Part shown: piece after piece, positions 1-6,304 of the stretch
Layout of the letters: each line of letters begins with the position of its first letter
Position numbering within the stretch: the first letter of the stretch is position 1
Source: Phycisphaerales bacterium
Lineage (GTDB): Bacteria > Planctomycetota > Phycisphaerae > Sedimentisphaerales > Anaerohalosphaeraceae
Length of the DNA stretch: 8,793 nucleotides
Direction of reading: 5' to 3'
Assembly: GCA_011048645.1 (NCBI GenBank)
Contig: DSDR01000048.1
Span: forward strand, 1-8,793
Program-made: the position numbers and the translations under genes
The notes under the pieces: model-generated
Database searches by the model: none
What the model saw: the letters and a program-made list of their open reading frames with translations, nothing else
Told to the model about the DNA's origin: nothing

Positions 1-1
1 C

Positions 2-1717
2 TATCTGGCCAAACTGCTGGGGACCACCGAAGAGGCAATCCGTGCCCAGCGCACCGGCCTGGGCATTGTCGAAGCGTGGGATGCGGTGCCGGTCAGCGGG
101 GTGGAAAACGCGGCCTATTATTATTCGACGTACAACGCGCCCGACCGTGTGGCCGTCAGCGACAACAAGAAAAAAATCATGGTGCTCGGCGGCGGCCCGA
201 ATCGGATCGGTCAGGGCATCGAGTTTGATTATTGCTGCGTGCATACGGCCTTTGCCCTGCGCGATCTGGGGTATGAAACGATTATGGTCAACTGCAATCC
301 GGAAACCGTCTCGACCGATTATGACACGTCGGATAAGCTGTACTTTGAACCGCTGACGGTGGAGGATGTCTTGAGTATCTATGAGAAAGAAAAACCGCTC
401 GGCGCGATTGTGCAATTCGGCGGGCAGACGCCGCTGAACATCGCCAAACAGCTTGAAGAGGCCGGCGTTAACATCCTCGGCACGTCCACCGACGCGATTG
501 ATCTGGCCGAGGATCGCGACCGTTTTCGTGCGATGATGGAGCAGCTCGATATTCCGATGGCCGAGTCCGGCATGGCCAGTACGCCCGACGAGGCGCTGGC
601 GATTGCCGCCAGGATCGGCTATCCGCTGATGGTACGCCCGTCGTATGTGCTCGGCGGACGCGGGATGGAAATCGTCCACGACGAACAAATGCTGCGGCAC
701 TATATCGCCGCGGCCGTCGAGGTGACCCCGGAACGGCCGATTCTGATTGACCGTTTTTTGAGCAATGCCATTGAGGCCGAGGCCGACGCCATCGCTGACG
801 GAACGGATGCGTTTGTGCCGACGGTCATGGAGCATATTGAATTGGCCGGCGTGCATTCGGGCGATTCAGCCTGCGTCATCCCGCCGGTCTCCATCGACAA
901 AAAACATCGGGATACCATCGCCGATTATACCCGCAAAATCGCCGTGGCGCTGAAGGTCGTCGGCCTGATGAATATGCAGTACGCCATCGCCGATGATACC
1001 GTCTATGTGCTGGAGGCCAACCCGCGGGCCTCGCGTACTGTGCCGCTGGTCTCGAAGGTCTGCGGCCTGTCGATGGCCCGTATCGCCACCGAGATTATGA
1101 TGGGCAAAACACTCAAACAGATCGGGCTAAAGCACGTTGCCTATCCGCACTTCGGCGTCAAGGAAGCGGTGTTTCCCTTCAATATGTTTCAGGAAGTCGA
1201 TCCGCTGCTTGGACCGGAGATGCGCTCCACCGGCGAGGTACTGGGACTGGCCGATTCGTACGGACTGGCCTTTTACAAGGCCCAGGAAGCGACCCAACTG
1301 CCGTTGCCGCTGGAAGGAACGGTCCTGATTACCGTAGCCGACGAGGATAAGCCGCTGGTTCTGGATACAGCGCGGCGTTTTGCCGATTTGGGCTTTAAAA
1401 TTCTGGCGACAGGCGGGACCTACGGCTTTTTGAATGACAAGGGAATCGCGGTTGAAAAAATCCAGAAAATGCACGAGGGCCGCCCGCATATCCTTGACGC
1501 GATCACCAACAAAGAAATTGATCTGGTCATCAACACCCCGGCCGGCAGCCAGAGCCAGTACGACGACTCCTACATCCGCAAGACCGCGATCAAACACAAG
1601 ATTCCCTATATCACCACGCCTGCGGCCGCCGCGGCGACGGTGCGGGGTATCGAGGCCAAACGCAAAGGCGAGGCCGAGGTCAAATCGCTGCAGGAAGTCC
1701 ACGCGGAAATTCGCTGA
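2..1717 (+). CDS. carB: Carbamoyl-phosphate synthase large subunit, C-terminal half (5' truncated by window edge)
   Basis: This is the last 571 residues of CarB, which makes carbamoyl phosphate from bicarbonate, ATP and ammonia delivered by the CarA glutaminase. The product feeds pyrimidine and arginine synthesis in the cytoplasm. The frame is open from base 2, so the gene starts upstream of the window; E. coli CarB is about 1073 residues. Visible in order are the start of the second (carbamate kinase) synthetase unit with KIMVLGGGPNRIGQGIEFDY, the EKPLGAIVQFGGQTPLN segment, an ATP-grasp core with RPSYVLGGRGMEIV and EHIELAGVHSGDSA, the metal/ATP segment EANPRASRTVP, then DPLLGPEMRSTGEV. The end is an MGS-like allosteric domain with LATGGTYGFL, HEGRPHI and INTPAG. 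The lysine and threonines that bind UMP in the E. coli enzyme appear kept (EDK, ATGGT), so nucleotide control is plausible. The gene converges on the pseudouridine synthase gene; only 39 bases separate the stops. Confidence 0.97.
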   Translation, partial: YLAKLLGTTEEAIRAQRTGLGIVEAWDAVPVSGVENAAYYYSTYNAPDRVAVSDNKKKIMVLGGGPNRIGQGIEFDYCCVHTAFALRDLGYETIMVNCNPETVSTDYDTSDKLYFEPLTVEDVLSIYEKEKPLGAIVQFGGQTPLNIAKQLEEAGVNILGTSTDAIDLAEDRDRFRAMMEQLDIPMAESGMASTPDEALAIAARIGYPLMVRPSYVLGGRGMEIVHDEQMLRHYIAAAVEVTPERPILIDRFLSNAIEAEADAIADGTDAFVPTVMEHIELAGVHSGDSACVIPPVSIDKKHRDTIADYTRKIAVALKVVGLMNMQYAIADDTVYVLEANPRASRTVPLVSKVCGLSMARIATEIMMGKTLKQIGLKHVAYPHFGVKEAVFPFNMFQEVDPLLGPEMRSTGEVLGLADSYGLAFYKAQEATQLPLPLEGTVLITVADEDKPLVLDTARRFADLGFKILATGGTYGFLNDKGIAVEKIQKMHEGRPHILDAITNKEIDLVINTPAGSQSQYDDSYIRKTAIKHKIPYITTPAAAAATVRGIEAKRKGEAEVKSLQEVHAEIR

Positions 1718-1729
1718 GCCTGCGCATAC

Positions 1730-1767
1730 GAAAAAAAACAATGGGTTGAATCGTCCCTATTTTTTCT
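1730..1767. terminator. Possible shared terminator between convergent carB and pseudouridine synthase genes
   Basis: An A-rich run (about 1731-1740) followed by GGG...CCC (1743-1745 and 1755-1757) and a T run (about 1760-1765) sits exactly between the two convergent stops. This layout could work as a short bidirectional intrinsic terminator, with one run serving as the U-tract on each strand. The GC part of the stem is only three pairs with mismatches beside it, so this is a weak call that rests mainly on position. Confidence 0.3.
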
Positions 1768-2578
1768 TGGTGTTTTTCGCAGCCGGTGTGGATTTTTGCT
1801 CGGCGTTTTTCAGGCCGGTGGCGCGGCGCAGGTAGGCCAGTTGGGCGCCTGAGAGCTTCTTGCATTGGCCGGCGGGAATGCCCTTCAGTTCAATATCGCC
1901 GATGCGGGTGCGCTTCAATGCCCTGACCTTGTAGCCCAGCCGGGCGAACGAGCGGCGAACCTGACGATTCAGCCCCTGTCGGATCGAGATTTCAAGAATC
2001 GTCTCGACATGAGTCCGGCGAAGGACTCTGACGGCGGCCCGTTCCGTCTTGCCTTCGGACAGCCAGACGCCTTTTTTGAGCTTGTCAATCGCCTCGCCGT
2101 CCATCCGCCCGCGAACCGTCACCTCATAGGTCTTGGGCAGTTCATACCGCGGATGGGTCAGACGATTGGCCAGTTCGGCGTCGTTGGTCAGCAAAATCAG
2201 GCCGGTTGTTTCGACGTCCAGCCGTCCCACGCAAAAGACGCGCTCTTGACACGGGGCCAGATCGACCGCCTTGGGCCGGCCCTGCGGGTCGCGATTGGTG
2301 CAGATGACGTTTTTGGGCTTGTTCAGCAGAAAATAGACCTTCCGCTCCGGTCGGATGCGGCTACCCTCAACGCGAATATCGTCTGTTTCCGGATTGGCAA
2401 ACGCCGGCAGCGTATGCACCACCTCGCCGTTGACCGTCACCGCTCCGCTGAGGATCAGTTCTTCGCACCCGCGGCGGGAATCGATCCCGGCCGAGGCCAG
2501 GATCTTCTGCAGGCGGATCGGCTTGCCGACCCGGCCGGAGGACGGGGTTTTACCGGTTGTTTTCTTGCGTGTCATCAT
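1757..2578 (-). CDS. rRNA pseudouridine synthase, RsuA/RluB/RluE/RluF family
   Basis: A 273-residue enzyme that would isomerise a specific uridine in rRNA to pseudouridine. An S4 RNA-binding domain covers about residues 21-70 (IRLQKILASAGIDSRRGCEE, then GAVTVNGE). The catalytic domain follows, with FLLNKPKNVICTNRDPQGR (about 83-101), the motif II segment GRLDVETTGLILLTND (118-133, catalytic Asp121), THPRYELPKTYEV, and the C-terminal LNRQVRRSFARLGYKV. The layout with the S4 domain first and a QGLNRQVRR segment is closest to RluB-type enzymes, which modify the large-subunit rRNA, but RsuA-type 16S specificity cannot be excluded, so no symbol is given. The N-terminus (about 20 residues) and C-terminus are lysine/threonine-rich tails that fit RNA contact. 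The start is the ATG at 2578 (an ATG-ATG pair), with AGGA about nine bases upstream on this strand. It is transcribed against carB and away from the tRNA. Confidence 0.93.
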   Translation of the reverse strand: MMTRKKTTGKTPSSGRVGKPIRLQKILASAGIDSRRGCEELILSGAVTVNGEVVHTLPAFANPETDDIRVEGSRIRPERKVYFLLNKPKNVICTNRDPQGRPKAVDLAPCQERVFCVGRLDVETTGLILLTNDAELANRLTHPRYELPKTYEVTVRGRMDGEAIDKLKKGVWLSEGKTERAAVRVLRRTHVETILEISIRQGLNRQVRRSFARLGYKVRALKRTRIGDIELKGIPAGQCKKLSGAQLAYLRRATGLKNAEQKSTPAAKNTKKK

Positions 2579-2648
2579 CAGGCTTATTCCTGTTAATAAT
2601 TACCTTAACGCTACCATAAAACCGCCCCAATGACAACAGAAAACGGGT

Positions 2649-2713
2649 TCATCCGACCTCATCCGACTAATGCGTAGTTTGGGTTGTGGAGATTGAAGAT
2701 TCGGAGGTTGAAG
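2649..2713. repeat. Short degenerate direct repeats in intergenic DNA
   Basis: Two adjacent 10-base units TCATCCGACC and TCATCCGACT occupy 2649-2668. A second pair, GGAGATTGAAG and GGAGGTTGAAG, starts at 2688 and 2703. The reverse complement of the second pair reads as CTTCAA(T/C)CTCC. That resembles the decayed CTTCAATC-type short tandem repeats that litter intergenic DNA in some bacterial genomes; this comparison is from memory. No function is implied. Confidence 0.4.
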
Positions 2714-2756
2714 TATTGCTCGTCTCTGTAGCCGTATGCAGAACTGTACAACCGCC

Positions 2757-2774
2757 CTCAAAAACGGTTTTGAG
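2757..2774. other. Perfect 7-bp hairpin with tetraloop
   Basis: CTCAAAA (2757-2763) pairs with TTTTGAG (2768-2774) around the loop ACGG. The stem is mostly A-T and no T run follows, so it is not a standard terminator on the + strand. It lies upstream of the terminator at 2880 and could be part of a small untranslated transcript. Nothing else supports that. Confidence 0.35.
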
Positions 2775-2879
2775 ATATATCCCGAAGAGCCCTGTTTTTG
2801 TGTCTGTTCCAAAATAGTGAATTTTACCACAAATTTTTTTGCAAAATCCGCCTGCTTTATGTAAAGTAAGTGGGGATTT

Positions 2880-2906
2880 GTCGGAACAGGATTTCCGACT
2901 TTTTTT
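2880..2906 (+). terminator. Intrinsic (Rho-independent) terminator upstream of the tRNA
   Basis: GTCGGAA (2880-2886) pairs perfectly with TTCCGAC (2893-2899) across the 6-base loop CAGGAT, and seven T residues follow at 2900-2906. The T run is on the 3' side, so it acts on + strand transcription. The nearest + strand protein gene upstream is carB, more than 1.1 kb away. The terminator may therefore end carB read-through or an unannotated small RNA from the 2.6-2.88 kb region, and it insulates the tRNA. Confidence 0.75.
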
Positions 2907-2962
2907 GTTTGCGTTCTATGACAAAAGATCTGTTATTTTCACTGCACGGATAACTTAATCCT

Positions 2963-2969
2963 ATATAAA
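2963..2969 (+). promoter_or_regulatory. Possible -10 element of the tRNA-Thr promoter
   Basis: An AT-rich TATATAAAAT stretch (about 2962-2971) lies 10-20 bases ahead of the mature tRNA 5' end, where a -10 box would sit. I see no good -35 match at 16-18 bases spacing. The element is supported by position and by the terminator just upstream, which implies that the tRNA has its own promoter. Confidence 0.35.
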
Positions 2970-2981
2970 ATAAAAACTTAC

Positions 2982-3053
2982 GCCAACGTAGCTCAACGGT
3001 AGAGCACTGGTTTTGTAAACCAGCGGTTAAGGGTTCGATTCCCTTCGTTGGCT
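2982..3053 (+). tRNA. tRNA-Thr (anticodon UGU)
   Basis: A full cloverleaf is visible. The acceptor stem GCCAACG (2982-2988) pairs with CGTTGGC (3046-3052). The D arm is GCTC/GAGC (2991-2994, 3002-3005). The anticodon stem is CTGGT/ACCAG (3007-3011, 3019-3023) with loop TTTGTAA, placing TGT at 3014-3016. The variable loop is short, and the T arm is AAGGG/CCCTT around TTCGATT (3034-3040). UGU reads ACA and related threonine codons. The first two acceptor pairs, G1-C72 and C2-G71, match known ThrRS identity elements. The discriminator is T (3053). CCA is not encoded and must be added after transcription. A T run (3053-3058) follows immediately and may help end the transcript. Confidence 0.97.
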
Positions 3054-3187
3054 TTTTTGTATTTCAGGTTCGACACAGCCGGTCAAACCAGCAGGCCGCC
3101 AAAGACGGTTATTCCCCCCGAACACAGTGTGCGGCGAGCTTGTTAAGTTGTTGTTTTTTATGGGTTTAGTCCCCGGAGTGGTCCGCT

Positions 3188-4066
3188 ATGGAACAGGCAA
3201 TTGAAAAAGCCCGTGCCCTGATTGAGGCGATGGAGTATATCCAAAACTTCAAGGGCAAGTTGGTCGTTATCAAGCTGGGCGGCAGTATCCTCGATGACCC
3301 GCAGCTTCGTCGCAATCTGCTGCAGGATGTGGTCTTTATGTCCACGGTCGGAATGCGTCCGATTTTGGTGCACGGCGGCGGCAAGGCCATCACCGCAGCG
3401 ATGAACGAGGCGGGTCTGGAAGCGGTCTGGGTACAGGGACGCCGCTATACGGATGAACGCACCTTGACCATCGCCGAGCATACGCTGGTCAACGCCCTGA
3501 ACAAGCCGATCTGCCAAACGCTTAACGAGTTCGGCTGCAATGCTATGGGCTTGCACTCGCTGAGCAGCTGCGTGGTCTTTGCCGAGCCGCTGCGTCTTGA
3601 AAACAGCGACGGCCGGAAGCTGGATGTGGGGCTGGTCGGCAAAGTAGCCGAAGTCAACGGCGAATTATTGACGACCTTGTGCCAGAGCGGCGTGATTCCG
3701 GTCATTGCCCCGGTGGCCCGGTCCAAAACCGCCGGCGGCAAACTCAATGTCAATGCCGACAGCGTGGCCGGGCACATTGCCGCAGCCGTCCAAGCCGAGA
3801 AACTGGTCGTCCTAAGCGACACTCACGGCATTCGACGTCAGATAGACGACCCGGAAAGCTGGATTTCAAGCCTCAGCGAGGCAGAAATCGCCGAGATGAT
3901 TCATAACGGAACCATCACCACAGGGATGATGCCCAAGGTCGAGGCGTGTCTGACCGCTTTGGACGGCGGCGCCCGCAAAGCCCACATCATCGACGGGCGT
4001 ATTCCGCATTCGCTGCTGCTGGAAATCTACACGTCCAAAGGCATCGGGACGCAGATTACCAAGTAG
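3188..4066 (+). CDS. argB: Acetylglutamate kinase (NAGK)
   Basis: A 292-residue enzyme that phosphorylates N-acetyl-L-glutamate, the second step of arginine synthesis. Family features in order are KLGGS (29-33, phosphate-binding Lys29) and the glycine-rich VHGGGKAI (61-68). GRRYTDERT (84-92) follows, where Arg86 matches the substrate-binding arginine. Then come VIAPVA and LNVNADSVA (186-194, matching E. coli Asn158/Asp162), VVLSDTHGI and TGMMPKVEA (245-253, Lys250 matching Lys217), ending with HSLLLEIYTSKGIGTQI. The roughly 20-residue N-terminal helix before the kinase core and the GIGTQI tail are typical of hexameric, arginine-inhibited NAGKs, so feedback control by arginine is likely. GGAG at 3175-3178, nine bases before the ATG, fixes the start. 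It is the first gene of argB-argD-argF, lies 134 bases after the tRNA, and has a TAG stop. Confidence 0.97.
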   Translation: MEQAIEKARALIEAMEYIQNFKGKLVVIKLGGSILDDPQLRRNLLQDVVFMSTVGMRPILVHGGGKAITAAMNEAGLEAVWVQGRRYTDERTLTIAEHTLVNALNKPICQTLNEFGCNAMGLHSLSSCVVFAEPLRLENSDGRKLDVGLVGKVAEVNGELLTTLCQSGVIPVIAPVARSKTAGGKLNVNADSVAGHIAAAVQAEKLVVLSDTHGIRRQIDDPESWISSLSEAEIAEMIHNGTITTGMMPKVEACLTALDGGARKAHIIDGRIPHSLLLEIYTSKGIGTQITK

Positions 4067-4073
4067 TTTCCGG

Positions 4074-4087
4074 TTCGTAGTTCGTAG
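4074..4087. repeat. Tandem TTCGTAG repeat after argB
   Basis: Two perfect 7-base copies of TTCGTAG (4074-4080 and 4081-4087) directly follow the argB stop and are succeeded by the related TTATG. Such TTCGTAGTTCGTAG tracts, read on the other strand as repeating NYELRT, are common intergenic debris in some bacterial genomes; this is from memory. Here it occupies most of the 74-base argB-argD gap. Confidence 0.5.
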
Positions 4088-4140
4088 TTATGGGTTGATT
4101 GGCGGAACATGGATAAATAATCGAAAAAAGGTTGATTGCT

Positions 4141-5328
4141 ATGAATACACAAGAGGTTATCGCGCTGTTTGACGAGTATGTCATCGGTAATTACGGTCGG
4201 CTGCCTCGGGTCATCACCAAAGGTCAGGGCAACTGGCTGTGGGATCTGGACGGCAACAAGATTCTGGATATGTTCCCCGGCTGGGCGGTCAGCGGCATCG
4301 GGCACTGCCATCCGAAAGTCGTCGAGGCAATCCGTGCTCAGGCCGGCGAGCTGCTGCATATGGACAACACGTTTTATAACATCCCGCAGGGAAAGCTGGC
4401 CCAACTGCTCAGCGAGCGCGCCTTCGGCGGCAAATGCTTTTTTTGCAACAGCGGCGCCGAGGCCAATGAAGCGGCGATGAAACTGGCGCGCCGGCACACG
4501 TCGAAAGAAAAATACAAATTCATCACCGCCGAACGCGGCTTTCACGGGCGGACGTTTGCCTCCGTTACAGCCACCGCCCAGCCGAAATATCACGACGGCT
4601 TTTTGCCGATGCTGCCGGGGTTTGACTATGTGCCGTTCAACGACATTGACGCGCTGCATGAGGCCTTCAGCGAAGAAACGGCGGCGGTGCTGATAGAGCC
4701 GATTCAGGGCGAAGGCGGCATCCGCGAAGCGACGCCGGAGTATATGCAGACCATTCGCGATTTGTGCGACGAATACGGCGCGCTGATGATTCTCGACGAG
4801 GTGCAGACCGGTCTGGGACGGACGGGACGCTGGTTCGGCTATCAGCATTATGAGGTCACGCCGGACATCATCACTATGGCCAAAGCCCTCGGCGGCGGGG
4901 TTGCGATCGGCGCGATGATGGCCCGGCCGCAGATCGCCGCTTCGCTGATCCCCGGCACGCACGCTTCCACGTTCGGCGGCAACCCGCTGGCGTGCGCAGC
5001 GGCCATCGCCGTCATCGAGGCCATCGAGGAAGCGAACCTGCTCGACAACGCCGTCAAGACGGGCGATTATACCCGGCAAAAACTCGATGCGCTCAAAGAC
5101 AAGTATCCCGTCATTGACCACATTCGCGGCAAAGGGCTGATGATCGGTCTCCAGTTGACCACGCCCGGCGCCGAAATCGTCAGTGCCTGCCTTGACAAGG
5201 GCCTGCGCATCAATTGCACACAGGAAAATGTACTGCGGTTTATGCCCTCGATGATCGTAACGACCGAGGAGATTGATCAGGCGGCAGCGATTCTTGACGA
5301 CGTCCTTGGCCGAGGAGATCAGATATGA
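4141..5328 (+). CDS. argD: Acetylornithine aminotransferase
   Basis: A 395-residue fold-type I (class III) PLP aminotransferase. It converts N-acetylglutamate semialdehyde plus glutamate to N-acetylornithine and 2-oxoglutarate, and enzymes of this family often also serve lysine synthesis. Seen in order are WDLDGNKILDMFPGWAVSGIGHCHP (34-58), the cofactor phosphate loop NSGAEANEAAMK (103-114), FHGRTFASV (134-142), EPIQGEGG (186-193) and ILDEVQTGLGRTG (217-229, PLP-contacting Asp219). The Schiff-base lysine is Lys248 in ITMAKALGGG, followed by TFGGNPLACAA (277-287). An upstream in-frame TTG at 4132 would add three residues. I prefer ATG 4141 because AAAAAAGG (4124-4131) stands nine bases before it. 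Its TGA overlaps the argF ATG in ATGA, which indicates translational coupling. Length is normal. Confidence 0.96.
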   Translation: MNTQEVIALFDEYVIGNYGRLPRVITKGQGNWLWDLDGNKILDMFPGWAVSGIGHCHPKVVEAIRAQAGELLHMDNTFYNIPQGKLAQLLSERAFGGKCFFCNSGAEANEAAMKLARRHTSKEKYKFITAERGFHGRTFASVTATAQPKYHDGFLPMLPGFDYVPFNDIDALHEAFSEETAAVLIEPIQGEGGIREATPEYMQTIRDLCDEYGALMILDEVQTGLGRTGRWFGYQHYEVTPDIITMAKALGGGVAIGAMMARPQIAASLIPGTHASTFGGNPLACAAAIAVIEAIEEANLLDNAVKTGDYTRQKLDALKDKYPVIDHIRGKGLMIGLQLTTPGAEIVSACLDKGLRINCTQENVLRFMPSMIVTTEEIDQAAAILDDVLGRGDQI

Positions 5329-6239
5329 AAAGCTTTTTGACCATCAATGACTGCACGACCGATCAACTGAATGAGTTGCTGACGATCAGCCACGATCTGA
5401 AGAAGCTGTATAAAAACGGCGGACGCGATTTGTGTCTGGCCGGCAAGGTGCTGGCCATGCTGTTTGAAAAAACCAGTCTGCGAACGCGCGTCAGTTTTCA
5501 GGTCGCGATGTATGATCTGGGCGGCATGGCCATGTACATGAAGCCCGAAGACATCGGCGTCATCGGTCAGCGCGAGCCGGCCAGGGATATGGCGCGGGTC
5601 TTTGCCCGCTATGTCGATGGGATTATGGCTCGTACGTTCTCGCACGAGACGCTGATTGAACTGGATCGCTGGGCCCATGTGCCGGTGATCAACGCCCTGA
5701 GCGACTGGTCGCACCCCTGCCAGGCGATGGCCGATATGATGACGATTCAGGAGCACCTGGGCCGACTGGAAGGGCTGAAGCTGGCCTATGTCGGCGACGG
5801 CAACAACGTGGCCCGTTCGCTGGCGTTTGCCTGCGCCCGATTTAAGATGACCTACGCCATTGCCTCGCCGGCCGGATACGAGCTGGACGCCGAGACCATC
5901 GACGCGGCCAATCGGATTTGGCCCGGCTGCGCCGAGCAAACGCACGACCCCGTCGCCGCGGTCAAGGGCGCCGATGTAATTTATACCGATACCTGGGTCA
6001 GTATGGGACAGGAAGCGGAAAAGGAAAAGCGAGTGCGGGATTTTGCCGGCTTTGCCGTTGATGAAAACCTGATGCGGAATGCCCCGAACGCTAAGGTCAT
6101 GCACTGTCTGCCGGCGTATCGCGGCTATGAAATCTCCGACGGCGTGGCCGAATCGCCCAACTCGGTGATCTTCGATCAGGCCGAAAACCGACTGCACTTC
6201 CAGCGCGGACTCCTGAAAAAACTGCTGTGCCGTCGTTAA
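5325..6239 (+). CDS. argF: Ornithine carbamoyltransferase
   Basis: A 304-residue enzyme joining carbamoyl phosphate to ornithine to give citrulline. The carbamoyl-phosphate loop is FEKTSLRTRVSF (47-58), with Leu52 where most family members have Thr (STRTR). The N-terminal domain ends with HPCQAMADM (130-138). The second domain starts at KLAYVGDGNNVARS (152-165). The ornithine-binding elements are DTWVSMG (222-228) and HCLPAYRG (260-267), and FDQAENRLHFQ closes the protein. The SMG loop and HCLP point to true ornithine as substrate, rather than the acetyl- or succinyl-ornithine of variant enzymes. GAGGAGA (5312-5318) provides a strong binding site inside the argD end, and the ATG overlaps the argD stop. 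With carB in the same window, the supply and use of carbamoyl phosphate are encoded close together. argF ends the arginine run. Confidence 0.96.
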   Translation: MKSFLTINDCTTDQLNELLTISHDLKKLYKNGGRDLCLAGKVLAMLFEKTSLRTRVSFQVAMYDLGGMAMYMKPEDIGVIGQREPARDMARVFARYVDGIMARTFSHETLIELDRWAHVPVINALSDWSHPCQAMADMMTIQEHLGRLEGLKLAYVGDGNNVARSLAFACARFKMTYAIASPAGYELDAETIDAANRIWPGCAEQTHDPVAAVKGADVIYTDTWVSMGQEAEKEKRVRDFAGFAVDENLMRNAPNAKVMHCLPAYRGYEISDGVAESPNSVIFDQAENRLHFQRGLLKKLLCRR

Positions 6240-6304
6240 TGTTGCCTTTTATCTTTTTTCGTTGTAACATGCTTCGCTGTAATGATGTAAACACTAAAAA
6301 CACC

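Larger units (their letters stand above)
2579..2981. other. Intergenic region without a protein gene, between pseudouridine synthase and tRNA-Thr
   Basis: About 400 bases with no convincing coding frame. It holds two tandem 10-base copies of TCATCCGAC[C/T] (2649-2668) and two imperfect copies of GGAG[A/G]TTGAAG (2688-2697 and 2703-2713). It also holds a hairpin at 2757-2774, a strong + strand intrinsic terminator at 2880-2906, and an AT-rich stretch just ahead of the tRNA that may contain its promoter. The 76-codon frame on the - strand here is made of the repeats and resembles no protein I know. Confidence 0.6.

Noticed and set aside
1865..2596. 243-codon + strand frame
   Set aside because: It is the antisense shadow of the pseudouridine synthase, which has clear S4 and catalytic motifs.
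2600..2830. 76-codon - strand frame in the intergenic region
   Set aside because: It is built on short direct repeats (NLQSPQP-like), has no domain, and gives the kind of translation that intergenic repeats yield.
4027..5121. 364-codon - strand frame
   Set aside because: It lies fully antisense to argD and argB, has no recognisable domain, and is a shadow in GC-rich coding DNA.
6227..6304. Methyltransferase starting at 6227, inside the argF end
   Set aside because: The frame is open, but the 26 extra residues show no family similarity and the methyltransferase core starts right after ATG 6305.
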